Assembly (NCBI GenBank): GCA_963971305.1 | Contig: OZ020305.1 | Coordinates: 901,001 to 965,000 of the forward strand | Source of the DNA: Arcuatula senhousia | Taxonomy: Eukaryota; Mollusca; Bivalvia; Mytilida; Mytilidae | DNA: 64,000 bases | Reading direction: 5' to 3' | In this document: positions 45,991 through 57,498 of the stretch, piece by piece | Layout: every line of letters starts with the position of its first letter | Numbering within the stretch: the first letter of the stretch is position 1 | Translations under genes and position numbers: made by a program | Notes under the pieces: model-generated | Database searches by the model: none | What the model saw: only the letters and a program-made list of their open reading frames with translations | Told to the model about the DNA's origin: nothing

Positions 45991-46689
45991 TCATCCTAAA
46001 AAAACACTGGACAAAATCCAGTGTAAGTTGGAATTCTACTTCCCCTAAGACGATGTGGAATTCCAAGATGCCCTGGAACGATTCGAAATCGCCCTGAATT
46101 CCAAGATGTCCTGTAACATATATATGGGGGAAAAACGCCTATTGTTTGTGTGGCGCAACTAGTGTGGTACAATTCCTTTAAAAAAGTTGTAATTTATTAG
46201 AGATGAATATAAGTAAATGGAATTTTATCAATATTTTCGAATAATTTTTCGAACCAAATGTTAAAACTGCACTGAATATTTTTTGCAGACACCACCATTT
46301 ACTAACTATGATATGTTTTACTGACAGGGGAGAAAAGGTTTAAGTGTTGAATTTTGGATAATGCGGGTCGTCATATAAAGTGGCATTCTGATTTTTTTTT
46401 TTCAATGGTTTAGCGCAATAGAAAATAATGAAATGGGAAATGTACGCGACACAGCTGATAGTGAATAAAGATAATAACAAAACTACCGAACTTGAATGAT
46501 CAATCTCATAGTCCAGAGAAAATGACAAAAACGAATCAGCCATACCGGAGAATTGGTGGATCGCAATTGTCCTGATTTGGTACAGGCATATCAAACGAAA
46601 TGGTGGGTTAAACCAGGTTTTATGGCGCCAAACCTCCCTCTTCCATTGCGATCTTATGAGTGAGCGAGTTGATGTTTTACGCCCTTGCA

Positions 46690-47105
46690 ACGCTATATAT
46701 ATATATAGGTTATTTAAAGGCGATGAACATAAAAAAGATGATTAAATGAACATGAAATGATGTTGATAAATGAAATATGGGGGTGGGATTGGAATCAAAG
46801 GAACAATAAATTTTGAAGAACCACAGGAAAAGGGGAGAGGTGGATAGGGACAAAAAAGTAAGCCTATATGGTGCACTACATGGCGGTCCACAAAGGGGTC
46901 TTTTTCGTGCATGAAGCGGGACACTCTTAGCACACGTTGGCCCACTATGGTCGGCTTTCAGGGTATTATAGACCTGGCTGACAACACCCGCGGACGAGGG
47001 CCATTCTATTCAGCTACCTAGAATACACAGTTTGTCCCAATACCCTTTGTCGCCTCTTACGAAAAGCTAGGCTCTGCTGTGGGCATATTCGCCACCCGGC
47101 CATAA
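46690..47105 (+). repeat. Dispersed repeat family F6 (SINE-like), copy 2
   Basis: It shares with 2236-2770 the order GAACATGAAATGA, GGTGGATAGGGAC, GCACACGTTGGCCCACTATG and GCTGTGGGCATATTCGCCAC. A tRNA-type promoter is not obvious in this copy. Confidence 0.6.
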
Positions 47106-47219
47106 ACAAGCTGTTAATTAGAAAGACAACAATAATAAAACAGCCAGCAGCTAGCCGTTTTGCGTGATGTGATTGGCCCAACATCTGCATTCACATCGAC
47201 CTGTCAATCCCCTGCCATG

Positions 47220-47635
47220 CCTGTAATATGGAGTAGGCATTGCCTGAATGCGAGCATAGCTAAAAGGGACTACGTTTTGTTTTTATAATGTATTTGGGGC
47301 GAGATGGTATGGGGCGATTAAGCTTCGAGACACGTTAGTTTCGTACGTGCATATAACCAAGACGGAACGAGCAGCTTATGAGTATTTATTATTAGAATAT
47401 TATTTTCTTATTTTTTTGTAAAAAGCGCAATTTATTATTTTTTTAAGCATTATTTCTTTTCTTATAAATTATTTCAACATTCACTCCGGTCCTGTAAAAA
47501 TAATAGCCCTTTCCGGACCATAAAAATCTAAATCAGCATTAGCAAATTTCTCGCGGAAACAAATACCGTAGAGCTCTCCGCTCGAGCGGGCACTTCGTGC
47601 CCGCTTGCGAGCTATGCTCGCTATTATATGTTATG
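47220..47635 (+). mobile_element. GCGAGCATAGCT inverted-repeat element (family F3), complete copy
   Basis: The left end, GCGAGCATAGCT (about 47251), and right end, AGCTATGCTCGCT (about 47623), are inverted repeats. The right side has hairpin GCGGGCACTTCGTGCCCGC (47587-47605) and CTCGAG-containing GCTCTCCGCTCGAGC. Left of the TIR, ATATGGAGTAGGCATTGCCT is shared with the copy at 4844-5237. Length is about 385 bp. No transposase. Confidence 0.85.
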
Positions 47636-48134
47636 CAGATCTTTTTTTGTTTTGTTTGATTTTAGCCCTTTCGGAATTACGATACTCTTTTGTTTCTTTT
47701 CTCATACAATGTATTATGTTTAGTAATTCCTGATGGTAAAGTGAGTGTCCAATTTATAAGCACAGTGAAATGCACCTCAATAGATTTGATGTAAGAACGG
47801 GTTATGTATAGAGGGAGAGAAAAAACTAAATTTACAGCAATAATTATCGACCTTAATTAAGATGTCTAGAGAGAGTAGACAACCCATAACTTTTACATAG
47901 AAACAATGAAATACGAAATTGCCTATTGAAACTATCCTGTTACTTTTCTTTTTTGAATTTAGATGAGATAATAAGGAATAAAGATAAAGTTAAAATCAAT
48001 GCGAGCTAGTGAATGTATAGGGAGAATATGAAAATAACGAAAATGGAACTTTATTGAATTTTAAACTCACATTAAAGCCACCAATCTATTTGAGTTTATT
48101 TGTTCCTATTCGAACACCGAGTAAACACAAACAT

Positions 48135-48508
48135 TCACTTTACTTTTACAATGGTAAAACACGATCCTTCTGGATCCACATTTAATGATCCTCTGGTTTG
48201 AGCCAAAATAGAATCGTTGTAGTCAAGTTGTAGTCCAATCTGAGTTGTCCCAGCTTGGTATATATTATCTCCAGAAATAAACATATGCTGGATATAATTT
48301 CCATTTTTATAAATTGCGAATCGTCCGCCAGCCGTCTGAGAAACGATAGTAACCATAAGCAAATACAGCCCCGGCGACGTGCAGACAAATTTTCCTATCC
48401 GAGCAAATTCCAACGCATTTGATGTCCCATTATGCGATATGATTTTCTGGAAAAGTATCACTGAGTCAGCTGGGTAATTACCACCACTTGCACATGCCGA
48501 TAGACTTA
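48135..48508 (-). CDS. C1q-domain gene, exon 2 (C1q domain and stop)
   Basis: The exon has 374 nt: acceptor TTTATTTTACAG, then two bases completing Val, then 123 residues and TGA at 48137-48135. It encodes SLSACASGGNYPADSVILFQ..., then LEFARIGKFVCTSPGLYLLM, and ends SCFTIVKVK. The layout fits the C1q/TNF-like jelly roll: a first strand like VAFSA, central GKFTCPxPGLYxF, and C-terminal SSFTGFLI-like SCFTIVKV. Molluscs have large families of such secreted lectin-like immune proteins. The acceptor needs phase 1, which matches exon 1 only in the frame of its start codon. Confidence 0.88.
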
Positions 48509-48600
48509 CTGTAAAATAAAGTAAAAACCAGTGTTTGTGGTCCTTTTACATGTACATGTAAATGCTTTATCGAGCGTATTTTGACTTGTACATTGTAAAT

Positions 48601-49410
48601 ACACATACCAAAACGGTTATTAAACAGTGTAATTTGGTTATGCTGTATATGCATATTTCAAGGATTAACCTCATCAGCAGCATTGGAAGGTCAAAACCAA
48701 AAGTGAAAAAAGTATTGAACAACGAAAAGTACTCAAAACCACCAAAAAAACATAAGTTCGAACAGGGAGGCAAAATCCAGCACCGAAGATATCGACCATG
48801 TGCAGTACAAGGAAAGGAACCTGGTGTTTTAAACAATTTTGAATTTAACAAACGGAAATTTCAACGACAAAATAGTATTACATTAAATTTAATTAGTGAA
48901 TTCGTGTCAGACAAGTCTGACGACCAGGCTTGTGATTACCCTCGGGGACCTCTGGTCCACCAGCAGCAGTTATCGACCCAGTGGTTTAAAAAAACACATA
49001 CCAAAACGGTTATAAAACGGTGTTATTTGGTTATGTTGTATATGCATATTTCAAGGAGTAACCTCTCATTAGCAGCTTTTGAAACAAATATTGGAAGGTC
49101 AAAACCAAAAGTATTTAACAACGAAAAGTACTTAAAACCAAAAAAGGTTCGAACAGGGAAGCCAAATCCAGCACCGAAGATATCGACCATGTGCAGTACA
49201 AGGAAAAAAACCTGGTGTTTAAACAATTTGAATTCAACAATCGGAAATTTCATCGACAAAATAGTATTGAATTTAATTGGTAAATTCGTGTCAGACAGGT
49301 CTGACGGCTAGGCTTGTGATTACCATCGGGGACCTCTGGTCCACCAGGAGCGGTTATCGACCCAGTGGTTTCAAAATACACATACCAAAACGGTTATAAA
49401 ACGGTGTAGA
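48601..49410 (+). repeat. Tandem duplication in the C1q intron, period about 390 bp, 2.1 copies
   Basis: ACACATACCAAAACGGTTAT begins at 48601, 48994 and 49378 (spacings 393 and 384). The first two copies are long and similar, ending GACCCAGTGGTTT; the third is cut after about 30 bp. A plus-strand frame (48562-49311, 249 codons) runs through both copies, but its middle changes phase between copies, so it is probably not coding. Confidence 0.85.
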
Positions 49411-49458
49411 TAAATGTGTTTTAGATTTAGCTAATTGCTGCATCATCTGTTTTAGTTG

Positions 49459-49486
49459 TGTTTTTTTTTTGGGGGGGGGGGGGTGC
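49459..49486 (+). repeat. T/G homopolymer run in the C1q intron
   Basis: A poly-T run is followed directly by a G run of about 12. Length is likely to be unreliable in sequencing. A similar G run is at about 51339-51350. Confidence 0.8.
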
Positions 49487-49526
49487 GGTTTGTTTATTTT
49501 TGATATTATTAACAAACTATATGTAC

Positions 49527-50157
49527 CTTTTGTTGAAATATTTTGAATCTTTCTAAGATCGTCTTGTAGTTGTTCACCGTGTCATTGTACAGCGCCAAAA
49601 AATCTTGGTTTCTCGCTTGTTGATTGGCGGACAGGGAATTTGTAACAGTCTCCAAAGTTTGCAGTTTGTCCTTAAATGAAGTCAAATCCTGCAGTTGCTG
49701 GACATTTTTTAGAATTGATAGTTTTTGTACTTCCGTTTCAGTAATGTTTACACTATTTTTTAAAGTCTCAAAGTCCTTTGTCAAATGGTAATATTCCTCT
49801 TGTAAATCGTTAAAATTCTGAGTCAAAATCGTGTGGTTTCTTTCCAAGCTGTCATAATTCTTTTTGATGTTTTCCAAATCGGTTTTGTTTGCTGTCAAAA
49901 CAGAATTTTCCATAGCCAAAATTTGATTTCGAATTTGAGTCATTAAAGTTGCGCTCCGAGTCGATTTGAACCTGTTGTAGTTTGTGCCTGAGTTCGTCAT
50001 TTTCTTGTTGAAAGACTTTCCTGATACTCTCAAGTTCAATGCGTGTAATGCACTGATTATCACCAATATTTGAATTATTTCCCTTCATATCTAAGAGAAA
50101 ACCATAAATGGAACCAAAACACATTAAAATAACCAAACATTTTTCTTGCAAGCTCAT
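49527..50157 (-). CDS. C1q-domain gene, exon 1 (signal peptide and coiled coil) with two compensating frameshifts
   Basis: Start ATG 50157 gives MSLQEKCLVILMCFGSIYGF, a likely signal peptide or anchor; in-frame ATGs at 50175 and 50229 are alternatives. It continues with a coiled coil (ELRHKLQQVQIDSERN). At about 49943-49950 (AACTTTAATG) the coding signal jumps by one base to the frame reading LMTQIRNQILAMENSVLTAN... through LSANQQARNQDFLALYNDT. At about 49575-49590 it returns to the first frame (EQLQDDLRKIQNISTK), which ends at donor AAAG|GTACAT in phase 1 and fits exon 2. In the start frame a stop occurs at 49852. Exons 1 and 2 together are 1005 nt, so the net frame is kept. It is either a fresh pseudogene or has two single-base sequence errors. 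Confidence 0.8.
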
Positions 50158-50657
50158 TCTGTCGCGATAAAACATCACAGCATTTAATTTTTGTTTTCGT
50201 TTTTTTAATTTTATATTCACTGTTTTCAAATTATATCCAAAATAACTTCGTTGCCAGAGCTAAATCAGATTTTCGTAAGATAAAATAAAATTTATATGTA
50301 CCCGTCCTTCTTCAAATAGTTTTTAGCGTTAAAAATTTTCGTTTTGGGGACAAAATTAGATTAAAACTCACATACTTAAACATTCGATAAAAACAAACTA
50401 TTGTACAAGATAATATCGAAGCTAAGTGGTCGTACCGTTTGCATGGGATGGGGATAAGGAAGACAAAAGTTAATGTTTCGGGTCACTATGGTCAAAACTT
50501 TGGATAACAGCACAACAAACACAGTTTATAAGCTTTGAAGACAAAGTACAATGCTACATGCATGTTATCATATTTATCCCACCCAACATACAGACTGAAG
50601 TTTATATGCTGCATGAAACGATCTGTCTTCTCTATAGAACTATTTTAGACGATAAAG

Positions 50658-50700
50658 AGATGTGGAATAAGTGTACGCAACACAACCAACATTAAAGAAA
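50658..50700 (-). repeat. F1 tail fragment upstream of the C1q gene
   Basis: GATGTGGAATAAGTGTACGC then CACAACCAACATTAAAG is the inverted F1 end, as at 265 and 38335. Confidence 0.6.
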
Positions 50701-51150
50701 CATTGTGAACATATGTGGGTAAAACTTGAATGTTGACGTTAATTATTAATGATCAAAGAACAATAAGTACATTTTTGATTGATTAATTAGACGTCCATGT
50801 AGGTTTGACACAGTGGGCATATACAAATACTTTTGTTTTCTTTTAAAATCTTTTCTTAAAAAAAAGAAAAATGTATTTAAAATTAAAACGCCTTGAGCAT
50901 GCATTGTACTATATGTATATATAAAGATCTGGAAGTCATTCTTTTTAACTCTCGCTTAACATACATTTATTATTCAAAATGTAAATGTAATAATTGCCAA
51001 TAAAAGAAATAAATCAATTAATCATCTAATCAATTAATTTAGTATGTAAATCCATTATAGTAAAAAAAACACAAACGTCCTCAAGGTGGCAGATTGTCAC
51101 GCGGACACCTCACCTCTAACACCTTAATCGACAGATCTTTAGGTGGCATC

Positions 51151-51205
51151 ATGTTTTGCCTTAGACGACTCCTATCAAAGGAGGACAACAAAGCCGACAG
51201 CGAAG
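51151..51205 (+). CDS. Candidate first coding exon (18 codons plus 1 nt)
   Basis: ATG at 51151 opens a frame reading MFCLRRLLSKEDNKADSE and then G|GTCAGT, a fair donor, in phase 1. The composition is richer in GC and charged codons than the surroundings, and the frame is interrupted only by the putative intron. I do not recognise the protein. It would be the 5' end of a plus-strand gene whose other exons are far downstream or beyond the window. Chance is possible. Confidence 0.35.
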
Positions 51206-51339
51206 GTCAGTATGTTGTTGTTAACTTTTGTAAACTTTATTTTCTTTTTGTAATTATTTGATTTCTTGGTCACTTTGAGATTTTTATTTTACTGAATATA
51301 AAGCCGTTCTGATGCGGATCCAGAAATTTTCAAAAAGGG

Positions 51340-52795
51340 GGGGGGGGGGCGGCGCAATTATAAAAAAAACCTTCTGGGGCCTCTTGTTTCATACAGTTCC
51401 TAACCAATTTTTTTTGTCAAAGGGGGGCGCCCGGTACGCCGGTCCTAGATCCGCCTTTGCGTCGTTATTCTAAGAGTAAATTCACACCGTCAACAGTATA
51501 CAGGACAGGCAGTATGCTTTTGATATCATTAATCATTCTGAAGTCTAAAAACATATTACATAAAGTCAATCGTTTCCGTGATTTTGTTTTTTTGAAACTT
51601 TTTATCCATCTGTTGCATTATTTCAATTCCGGTGGATCTCATAATTTTATCATGTGGACTTGTATGTCTAAACTATGTAGTGGATTTTAAAAAGTTATAA
51701 GGGACATTATTCAATCTTCCTTTCATACATGTCAATTCTTAGTCGCTCCTCTAGAATTCAAACTGCGACAGTTGGTATAAAGTCAAGAGTTCATGTTATT
51801 GTCAAAATGGAACCACGAGAACTGGTAAATGCTTATCAGCTTAATTAGAAATAAGTTGAACGAGCTTAAATTGGGGAACAATTTAACAAAAGAAAGCTGA
51901 ATAAAACATTTCTAATAGATCGACTAGTAAAAGATAGTAAATACTTTGAACGAGACAAAACATGTGCTCAGTCTGAGAGGTGGTATACCCGTGGAAGCTA
52001 CATGCAGTGGCTAATCCAGAAATTGTAAAAAGGGGACCCTGTCACTGGCGAAGGGGTGCCCATTTTCGTGATACTGCAATGATTTCCTATTTATCCAATT
52101 AAATTGTTCTGCCAAAAGAGGGGACCCCATGGGCTCCTTCACTGGATCCGCTCCTGATTTGCATTTGTTAAAGTTTCTCTGTTTGCATTAGGCAGACTTC
52201 TCACAATCACCCCTAGACAGAACAAAAAACACCTTACAGACTTGCTAGATTTTTCATACTGAATCAACTTCCGTCTTTTATGATGCCCGTTCATTAAAAC
52301 TTTCTCCCGGTCCGTTAGTCCTTTTTCATCTCAGAGTGTATATTCCCAGGAACCTGAGATTGTAAAAAAAAGTACGCTTTATAGTCGTTATTTTATCAGA
52401 AAACGGACAATCAAGAAAGACTTTCAACACTTTAAATAATGAAAAACACAGTCATATTACATTTTTGTTTCAATAGTCAAATGTTCCTTCTATGTCGTTA
52501 CTGCGGCTTAAGTTTTTAAACAACTGCCCTATTCGAGCTTGTGCGGAATATGGTTAATTCCTTGGTAGAGCATCACGTATGAATCAAATATGTATAATAT
52601 TGCTTTACGTAAGGATGTTGGAGTGTGACTTCGAACAAGATGAAGTTTTTGGTAAATCACAAGGAAATAATTAAAACTAAAAAAATTATCAAAAGAAAAT
52701 GTTTATAGGTTATCTCGAGCTCATTTTAAAGATCATATGAGTTCAAAATTTAACCATGTTAACGGGAAAGGTTTTCTTTGTATTATTAGCATAGG
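51340..52795. other. Intergenic or intronic, low-copy repeats only
   Basis: GGATCCAGAAATTTTCAAAA followed by a G run and GGTCCTAGATCCGCC (51318-51455), and the related CCAGAAATTGTAAAAAGGGG... to GGATCCGCTCCTGATTTG (52016-52160), look like two diverged copies of one short dispersed repeat. No gene is recognised. Confidence 0.4.
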
Positions 52796-52799
52796 ATAG

Positions 52800-52980
52800 G
52801 GCTTGGATAATATGTAGTTTATTTTCAATCAAGGGCCAATTGAAAAACAGAGCGCAGTGACCCCTGGTCACATTGAAGGCTGCTGGCTGGTTCCCATTGT
52901 GGAATTTGTTTTAATTGTCGTTTATATTGTTGGTCGTGTCGTGTACACTTATTCCACCTTTCATTATCTTCTATAGTTAA
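52800..52980 (+). repeat. F1 3' half
   Basis: GGGCCAATTGAAAAACAGAG, AGGCTGCTGGCTGG and TACACTTATTCCACCTTTCA follow the F1 order. The complementary reading frame at 52825-53082 is a shadow of the repeat. Confidence 0.75.
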
Positions 52981-53264
52981 GCTGTTTAAAATTGTGTAAA
53001 TATTATCAAAATTGGGAAAAAATGTGAAACAGATATTTATGATATAATGGAGATCTTTAACAACAGAAAAATGGGGTACCATGCCTTTTTAGAGGATTCC
53101 GAAAAGATGTCAAAAATCTCAATTTTAGCTGACATGCAAACATCCTCAAGACGTCATTTGTCCGGCGTGCTTTGGTATTTAAGATGACTACAAGTTCGCA
53201 ATTGATCTACTTTACTAGTCGTTGGTAACGGAATAGAAATGTTGTAAAAAGCATGCAGGAAATG

Positions 53265-53400
53265 TTTTTTCCGGAGCACCTTAGTTTAATCCCGTTTTGT
53301 TGTGTCGATGTCTTCATATTGTCTACAGTTTTTGTTTTATTTTACCTTTCTTTGTCCAAAGATCTCAACATTCCTTTGGTACCTTTCTGCTTCATGTCTT
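53265..53400 (+). repeat. F2 fragment
   Basis: It contains TTCCGGAGCACCTTAGTTTA and CATTCCTTTGGTACCTTTCTGC, as in the F2 copies at 6636 and 31765. Confidence 0.6.
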
Positions 53401-54150
53401 TGTTCTTGTGCTGACAACAGTGGACTTGCAGAAAATACTGATTTCTTATCCAAATCCACATAGAAAACAATAAGAAAATGATGAAAACATGTTATTGAAA
53501 GAATTTGTCAGATATCTTGGCTATTCATGAAGAAATTGCAATATAAAATTTTCAAATGCCAAATATGGAAAATGCTGATTCAAATAAACTTTATAGCAAT
53601 AATTTTAATAATTCTAACTCCATAATATCCTTCTATATAATAAGCATTGAAGAAGTGAGTCAAAATTCATAAGAATATGGTCATTATAAAGTAACAAATC
53701 TACAGCAATTTATATAAATGAATCAGTCTTCTATCAGTTGGTTCACAAACGTTGACCATTTGTACCAACGTTGGTACAAACTGTTGATTTTCTTTCATAA
53801 TCCATATAATTATCTAAACAATGGATTGAGAAATCTTTTTGAAATTGTAGATTCTTATTTATGTCATTACAATTAGGTGTTGAGAATTTCAAAACATTAT
53901 TGTTAACAGGAAATATTGCTTTTTTCTGCAAATGATCTATTACTGCGTCTTATTAGGAACACAGGAAGTGGTTGTCCCGTTCCTCTTTAGGGTCCGTCTT
54001 TTGTATGAATTAATCTCTAGGTGAAAAATATAAAAAAAGCTTATAATGACGAATCAACAAAAATCCTAAATTCTGAGGACCTTAATAATTGTGACTGTTC
54101 ATCATTTTATATTTATTAGTTGTAGGCTATATAAAATGACTTCTTTCCGT

Positions 54151-54377
<227 letters not shown>

Positions 54378-54399
54378 CCTGCTTGCAGTGGTATTATAA

Positions 54400-55680
54400 A
54401 CATTTATTCCAAACGTTATTGACATCTTACACCTAATTCCTCCCCAATATTACAGGACTTGTTTTGAATAGAACCAATTTATTTCCTTCCAGCTCGTATC
54501 GCATGTCTTAGAATACCTCGGAGGGCAATACGTTACAATAATTCTATGATTTATAACGACATTAGCATCATATCACATCGTAGAAATTGATTTCAATCAT
54601 ATTGCTCAATCCCAACAAATCTAATTGAATAAGATTCCTACAGATGGAACAATTTTTTCCCCGATATCTTTCAATTTACCAATCCTATTGAAATCTGATA
54701 ATGAATCCCTTTTCTTCAAGACATTCATCTCTTTTTACATAAATGTCGAAGGTTTCGTGTAGCTTATTACTAATTCTCTACAGAGAACCGACTTCAAAGT
54801 TTCTATGTCTTAGCGGTTTTTATTTACCAAAAAAAATCAATGTTCTGTTTAAAATCACAATTTTATACAATTACCAAGATTCCGATGAGTTGCTTAATTC
54901 TACATAATCTCCTTTTGATCCGCGCAATAAAGATTCCTTCCAATAATCGTTTCCCGCCAAAATAATCGATATCTTATTTTCTATTCATTTACCATATGTA
55001 CCTCAGTATATGAATCTGAAAGACAATCATTAACTCAACAAAGCCAACAGTGACATTTCAAACCATTTCCAACCAGTCCTTGCATGTATAACGTTTTATT
55101 ACTAACTAGGAACTACCACGGCTAATTTTTTTTTCCTTACTCTAGGAGATGAAATACTGTAAAAGCTTTCTGATACCATCATTGCGTGTGTGTATTTCAA
55201 CAAATTCATCTGTTTAGAGCCGATCATTTCTTTACACAGTTCATTGAAATTAGCGAGGTTACTTCTCACTGGATGTTTTAGAGAGAAATCTATAACGATC
55301 TGTCTGATTCGGATTAAACACAAGGAATATTACTTAGCATTGCTTCTACAATGTATGTAAAATCTCACGATTTAATATCAATCTGACTTAAACATGTTGA
55401 AGTATGTCATGGCTATTTATAATTAGTCCCCGGTAGTTTTACATCTAGCTATTGGATTCGTTGGAATTGTAAAAACAAATAAATAAATCAGGATTTAAAA
55501 TCTCTAGGAGAAATCAGTTTACATGTAAATTGTAGTAAATCGGCTTAACATTGTTTCCGTTCTGTTCCCGGCGGTGTCTCCTGGGACGGAGGGAAGATAC
55601 AACTAATTAAATTGTACTAAACAATGGCTTTTAAGCAGGCTTCAAGAGATATTTTGACTTTATAGAGAAACGAAACAAAC
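54400..55680. other. No recognised gene
   Basis: AT-rich. A minus-strand frame of 73 codons at 55102-55323 (MCLIRIRQIVIDFSLKHPVR...) has no family signature, ends in a Lys-rich stretch and has no convincing splice context; I treat it as unproven. Confidence 0.4.
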
Positions 55681-55714
55681 ATGGGTGCCGTGTACGACAA
55701 GGTCTTGGATTCTG
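55681..55714 (+). CDS. Candidate first coding exon (11 codons plus 1 nt)
   Basis: ATG at 55681 in context AAACAAACATGG, reading MGAVYDKVLDS and G|GTGAGT, a strong donor, phase 1. An in-frame stop is found soon after the donor if unspliced. It ends in the same phase and with the same base as the candidate at 51151, so the two could be alternative first exons of one plus-strand gene. I do not recognise the peptide. Confidence 0.4.
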
Positions 55715-56844
55715 GTGAGTTTTATCTTAAAAGGGTTGTTTTCAAATGTCTAAAAGAGAGTCTTCGAGAAAAGGAGGGGGTTGGTTGAAAAAATATTTTT
55801 TTGTAGGAATTTGTCAAATTTCTTTACAATATTCAAATTTAAAATCTTTGCAATGCATGGCCAAATTCATTTAAGAAATGTTTCTGTCACTCAAAGGCAA
55901 TTTTGGTAAGGGGACAAACAGATATTTCTCTAAATTATGTACAAAAAGACTTCCGAAAACTTTTGTTTTCAAATTCTTGGGTATTTTTTTTTTTTCAATT
56001 GGTAGAAAATTCTTTGGACATAATTCGATGGCTTTTTGTGGTTATCAGTCAAATGGTGTAGCTCATTTAGTAAATGTGCTCGATTTTTGTAGGAATTGTT
56101 CTATAATATTCTTTAACAAAATAAAATAATTTAATCATATATTAACTTTTATAAAGTTATCTCTATTATCTCTAACTTTCATAAAACCCAACCGGCTCAT
56201 GTTAAATTGATTGAAACTTTGAGCTATACCTCAGTATATTTTGCAAGATAAATATTTCTTCAGAAGAGAAATTGACATTTTTAATTTGTGCTTGGTAGAG
56301 AGTGTTCGAAAGCCTATTGAAGACAGTCAGACAGACAGGAGCGCAGTATTAAAACAAAAAGTTTGACATTATTTCAAGGGCAGTACACTTTTGATAATAG
56401 TCAGACATTTATATGTCTGAAGTTACTATTTACAATAATTTCTACTCTAAATATATAAACACTCATCTTGTAGTTTGTTACTTGTCTAATATTATTAATT
56501 CTCAGAGTATCATTTTATATCAAAACAGATTTTATCTCAAGTAAGTTTTTTCCTAGTGTTTATCTGTTAAGTATGTAAGATGGGGTTAAATCGTAACCAC
56601 AAAGGCTTTGTTAATGAGTTTTTAGAGTTGATGCATTCAACAATTAGGAAATCTCATTCTAAGCAGATAATACTTGCTCTAACGATGCTACATGTATCGT
56701 GTCAGTGCCTTTTCTTTGTGTGGAGTCTCAATCATTTGTTTCTTTAAAAAACTCTCTTTGGAGACTTTAAGCGGTGCTAAATTGTGTTGAACAGGCACAC
56801 TAAAAACGGATAAAGCTTTACGCGTCGGGCTACTCACACCAACG

Positions 56845-56900
56845 TTCGTCGTCGGCAGCTACTAACACCAAGGTTCGTGCGTGGTTACAATTCTTTAACC
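56845..56900 (+). repeat. Possible decayed tRNA-SINE head, duplicated
   Basis: TCGGGCTACTCACACCAACGTTCG and then GCTACTAACACCAAGGTTCG are two short related pieces resembling GTCGGGCTACTAGCACCGAGG of the SINE at 61808-61881. They are weak and incomplete. Confidence 0.35.
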
Positions 56901-57139
56901 GATTTCCTTACTCTCTCGGTTTTTAGAAACAATGTTGGTCTTTTTGAAGGTACAAAAATGGTTGTCCCGTGTATGGGGAGAGAAATTTGCCATTCCTTTC
57001 ATAAATTAGGCTCAACGGGGACTGTTACAAAAACTATTTTTTATAATCTAGATAAGTACTTAGTAAATAATTTATACAAGATAAACAACCTGCCCAGTCA
57101 TATTTTTATTCCTGCTAACGTATAATTAATTACTAATAT

Positions 57140-57498
57140 GAAATAGGCATTACCTAAATGCGAGCACAGCATAATTCTGTAAAATAAATGTAATGTTAAC
57201 ATGTTTAGTGCTATTGTTAACATTGTTAACGATTAAATTTGGTTACTACAAAAAAAATGTAGCAACTCATCGTCATCAGAATATTTTTCTCTTTACACAT
57301 ATAGATAATTTTTGGAATGCGACTAGCAATATTAGTAATTATTTTCAAATTCACTCCGTTCCTGTAAAATTTGAGAGCCTTTCCGGACCATGAAAAATCA
57401 ATATCAGCATTAGGCAAATTTCTCGCGGGAACAAATACCGTAGAGCTCTCCGCTCGAGCGGGCACTTCGTGCCCGCTTACGAGCTGTGCTCGCTATAA
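57140..57498 (+). mobile_element. GCGAGCATAGCT element (family F3), internally rearranged copy
   Basis: The left end, AGGCATTACCTAAATGCGAG, and right end, with CTCCGCTCGAGCGGGCAC, GTGCCCGC and GAGCTGTGCTCGCTATAAC, match the copy at 47220-47635. The central part differs, as is common for non-autonomous elements sharing only their ends. Confidence 0.8.

Noticed and set aside
48562..49311. 249-codon frame as a real gene
   Set aside because: It spans two tandem intronic repeats whose middle sections are read in different phases; no domain is recognised.
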